Virus record (IMG/VR): IMGVR_UViG_3300025132_000411
Span: 1 to 20,138 of that record
DNA: 20,138 nt
Strand: one strand, 5' to 3'
Origin: a virus
Shown: piece by piece, positions 19,912-20,138 of the stretch
Layout: every line of letters starts with the position of its first letter
How positions within the stretch are numbered: the first letter of the stretch is position 1
Program-made: the position numbers and the translations under genes
Notes under the pieces: generated by a model
Databases searched by the model: none
Told to the model about the DNA's origin: nothing
Seen by the model: the letters and a program-made list of their open reading frames with translations, nothing else

Positions 19912-20138
19912 TGGCTACATCAAACAGTAAAACTTTTTTACTAAACGTAGCGGATGCTATAGAAGAAGCTTTTGAACTAGCGGGTATTGAATTAAGAACA
20001 GCATACGATGCTGAGTCTGCTAGAAGAAGCTTAAATATAATGTTTGCTGATTGGTCTAATAGAGGTGTAAACCTTTGGACCATAGAGGAAGTAACCACTA
20101 CTTTAACCGCAGGAACTAGTTCATATACTTTAAATAGT
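19911..20138 (+). CDS. Probable head-tail adaptor protein, 3' partial
   Basis: Only the first 76 residues are in the window: MATSNSKTFLLNVADAIEEAFELAGIELR, then AESARRSLNIMFADWSNRGVNLWTIEEV and TTTLTAGTSSYTLNS. The ARRSLN.M..DWSNRG.NLWT pattern followed by T.TLTAG...YTL is characteristic, as I recall it, of P22 gp4-type head completion/adaptor proteins, which attach below the portal. The frame is open to the window end. It shares one base with the gene before (TAATG). The assignment rests on this short N-terminal match and position. Confidence 0.75.
   Translation, partial: MATSNSKTFLLNVADAIEEAFELAGIELRTAYDAESARRSLNIMFADWSNRGVNLWTIEEVTTTLTAGTSSYTLNS

Overview
The window looks like part of an AT-rich, tailed double-stranded DNA phage genome, probably a marine phage. 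Every credible gene lies on the + strand. Genes are packed end to end, many with ATG/stop overlaps of 1 to 19 bases, and the head genes follow a typical phage order. From memory, several small proteins resemble families common in uncultured marine phage contigs and pelagiphages. That lineage and any host (for example SAR11-like alphaproteobacteria) are inferences, since no host gene is present.

Layout. (1) 1-5952: a run of small accessory genes. It includes a terminase small subunit (1360-1833), a 2-oxoglutarate/Fe(II) dioxygenase (1817-2539), a MazG-like pyrophosphohydrolase (4942-5268), a DUF3846-like protein (4024-4431), several tiny cysteine-paired putative zinc-ribbon proteins and many unknowns. 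Sigma70-like promoters precede 3004 and 3660. (2) 5953-7141: two non-coding stretches of about 560 and 375 bases flank one isolated 82-aa gene (6516-6764), which has its own promoter-like site, Shine-Dalgarno hairpin and strong intrinsic terminator. The non-coding DNA carries a 59-nt potential stem-loop with a GNRA-type inner loop, seven CAAAGACA words in 91 bases, six GATC sites in 101 bases, and tandem GC-rich hairpins. This is the least explained part of the window and a candidate replication origin, packaging site or regulatory region. (3) 7142-13476: an unknown gene, a 693-aa probable virion-internal protein with a C-terminus like the polyvalent-protein family, the terminase large subunit and the portal. 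(4) 13478-14880: a cassette of six very small, very basic proteins, one with an exact 30-bp tandem repeat. (5) 14881-18817: SNase-like nuclease, a small helical protein, a GroES-like co-chaperonin, a probable scaffold, an unknown gene, a probable head decoration protein and a Mu gpT-like major capsid protein, closed by a UUCG terminator. (6) 18867-20138: two probable minor structural proteins and the start of a probable head-tail adaptor gene cut by the window end.

Together the genes encode DNA packaging (TerS, TerL, portal), capsid assembly (scaffold, co-chaperonin, decoration, capsid) and probable early or auxiliary functions (nucleotide clean-up, hydroxylation, small zinc proteins). TerS lies about 7.7 kb from TerL. 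No DNA polymerase, integrase, lysis gene, tRNA, CRISPR array or insertion sequence was seen. Family names come from motif recognition by eye, without a database search.
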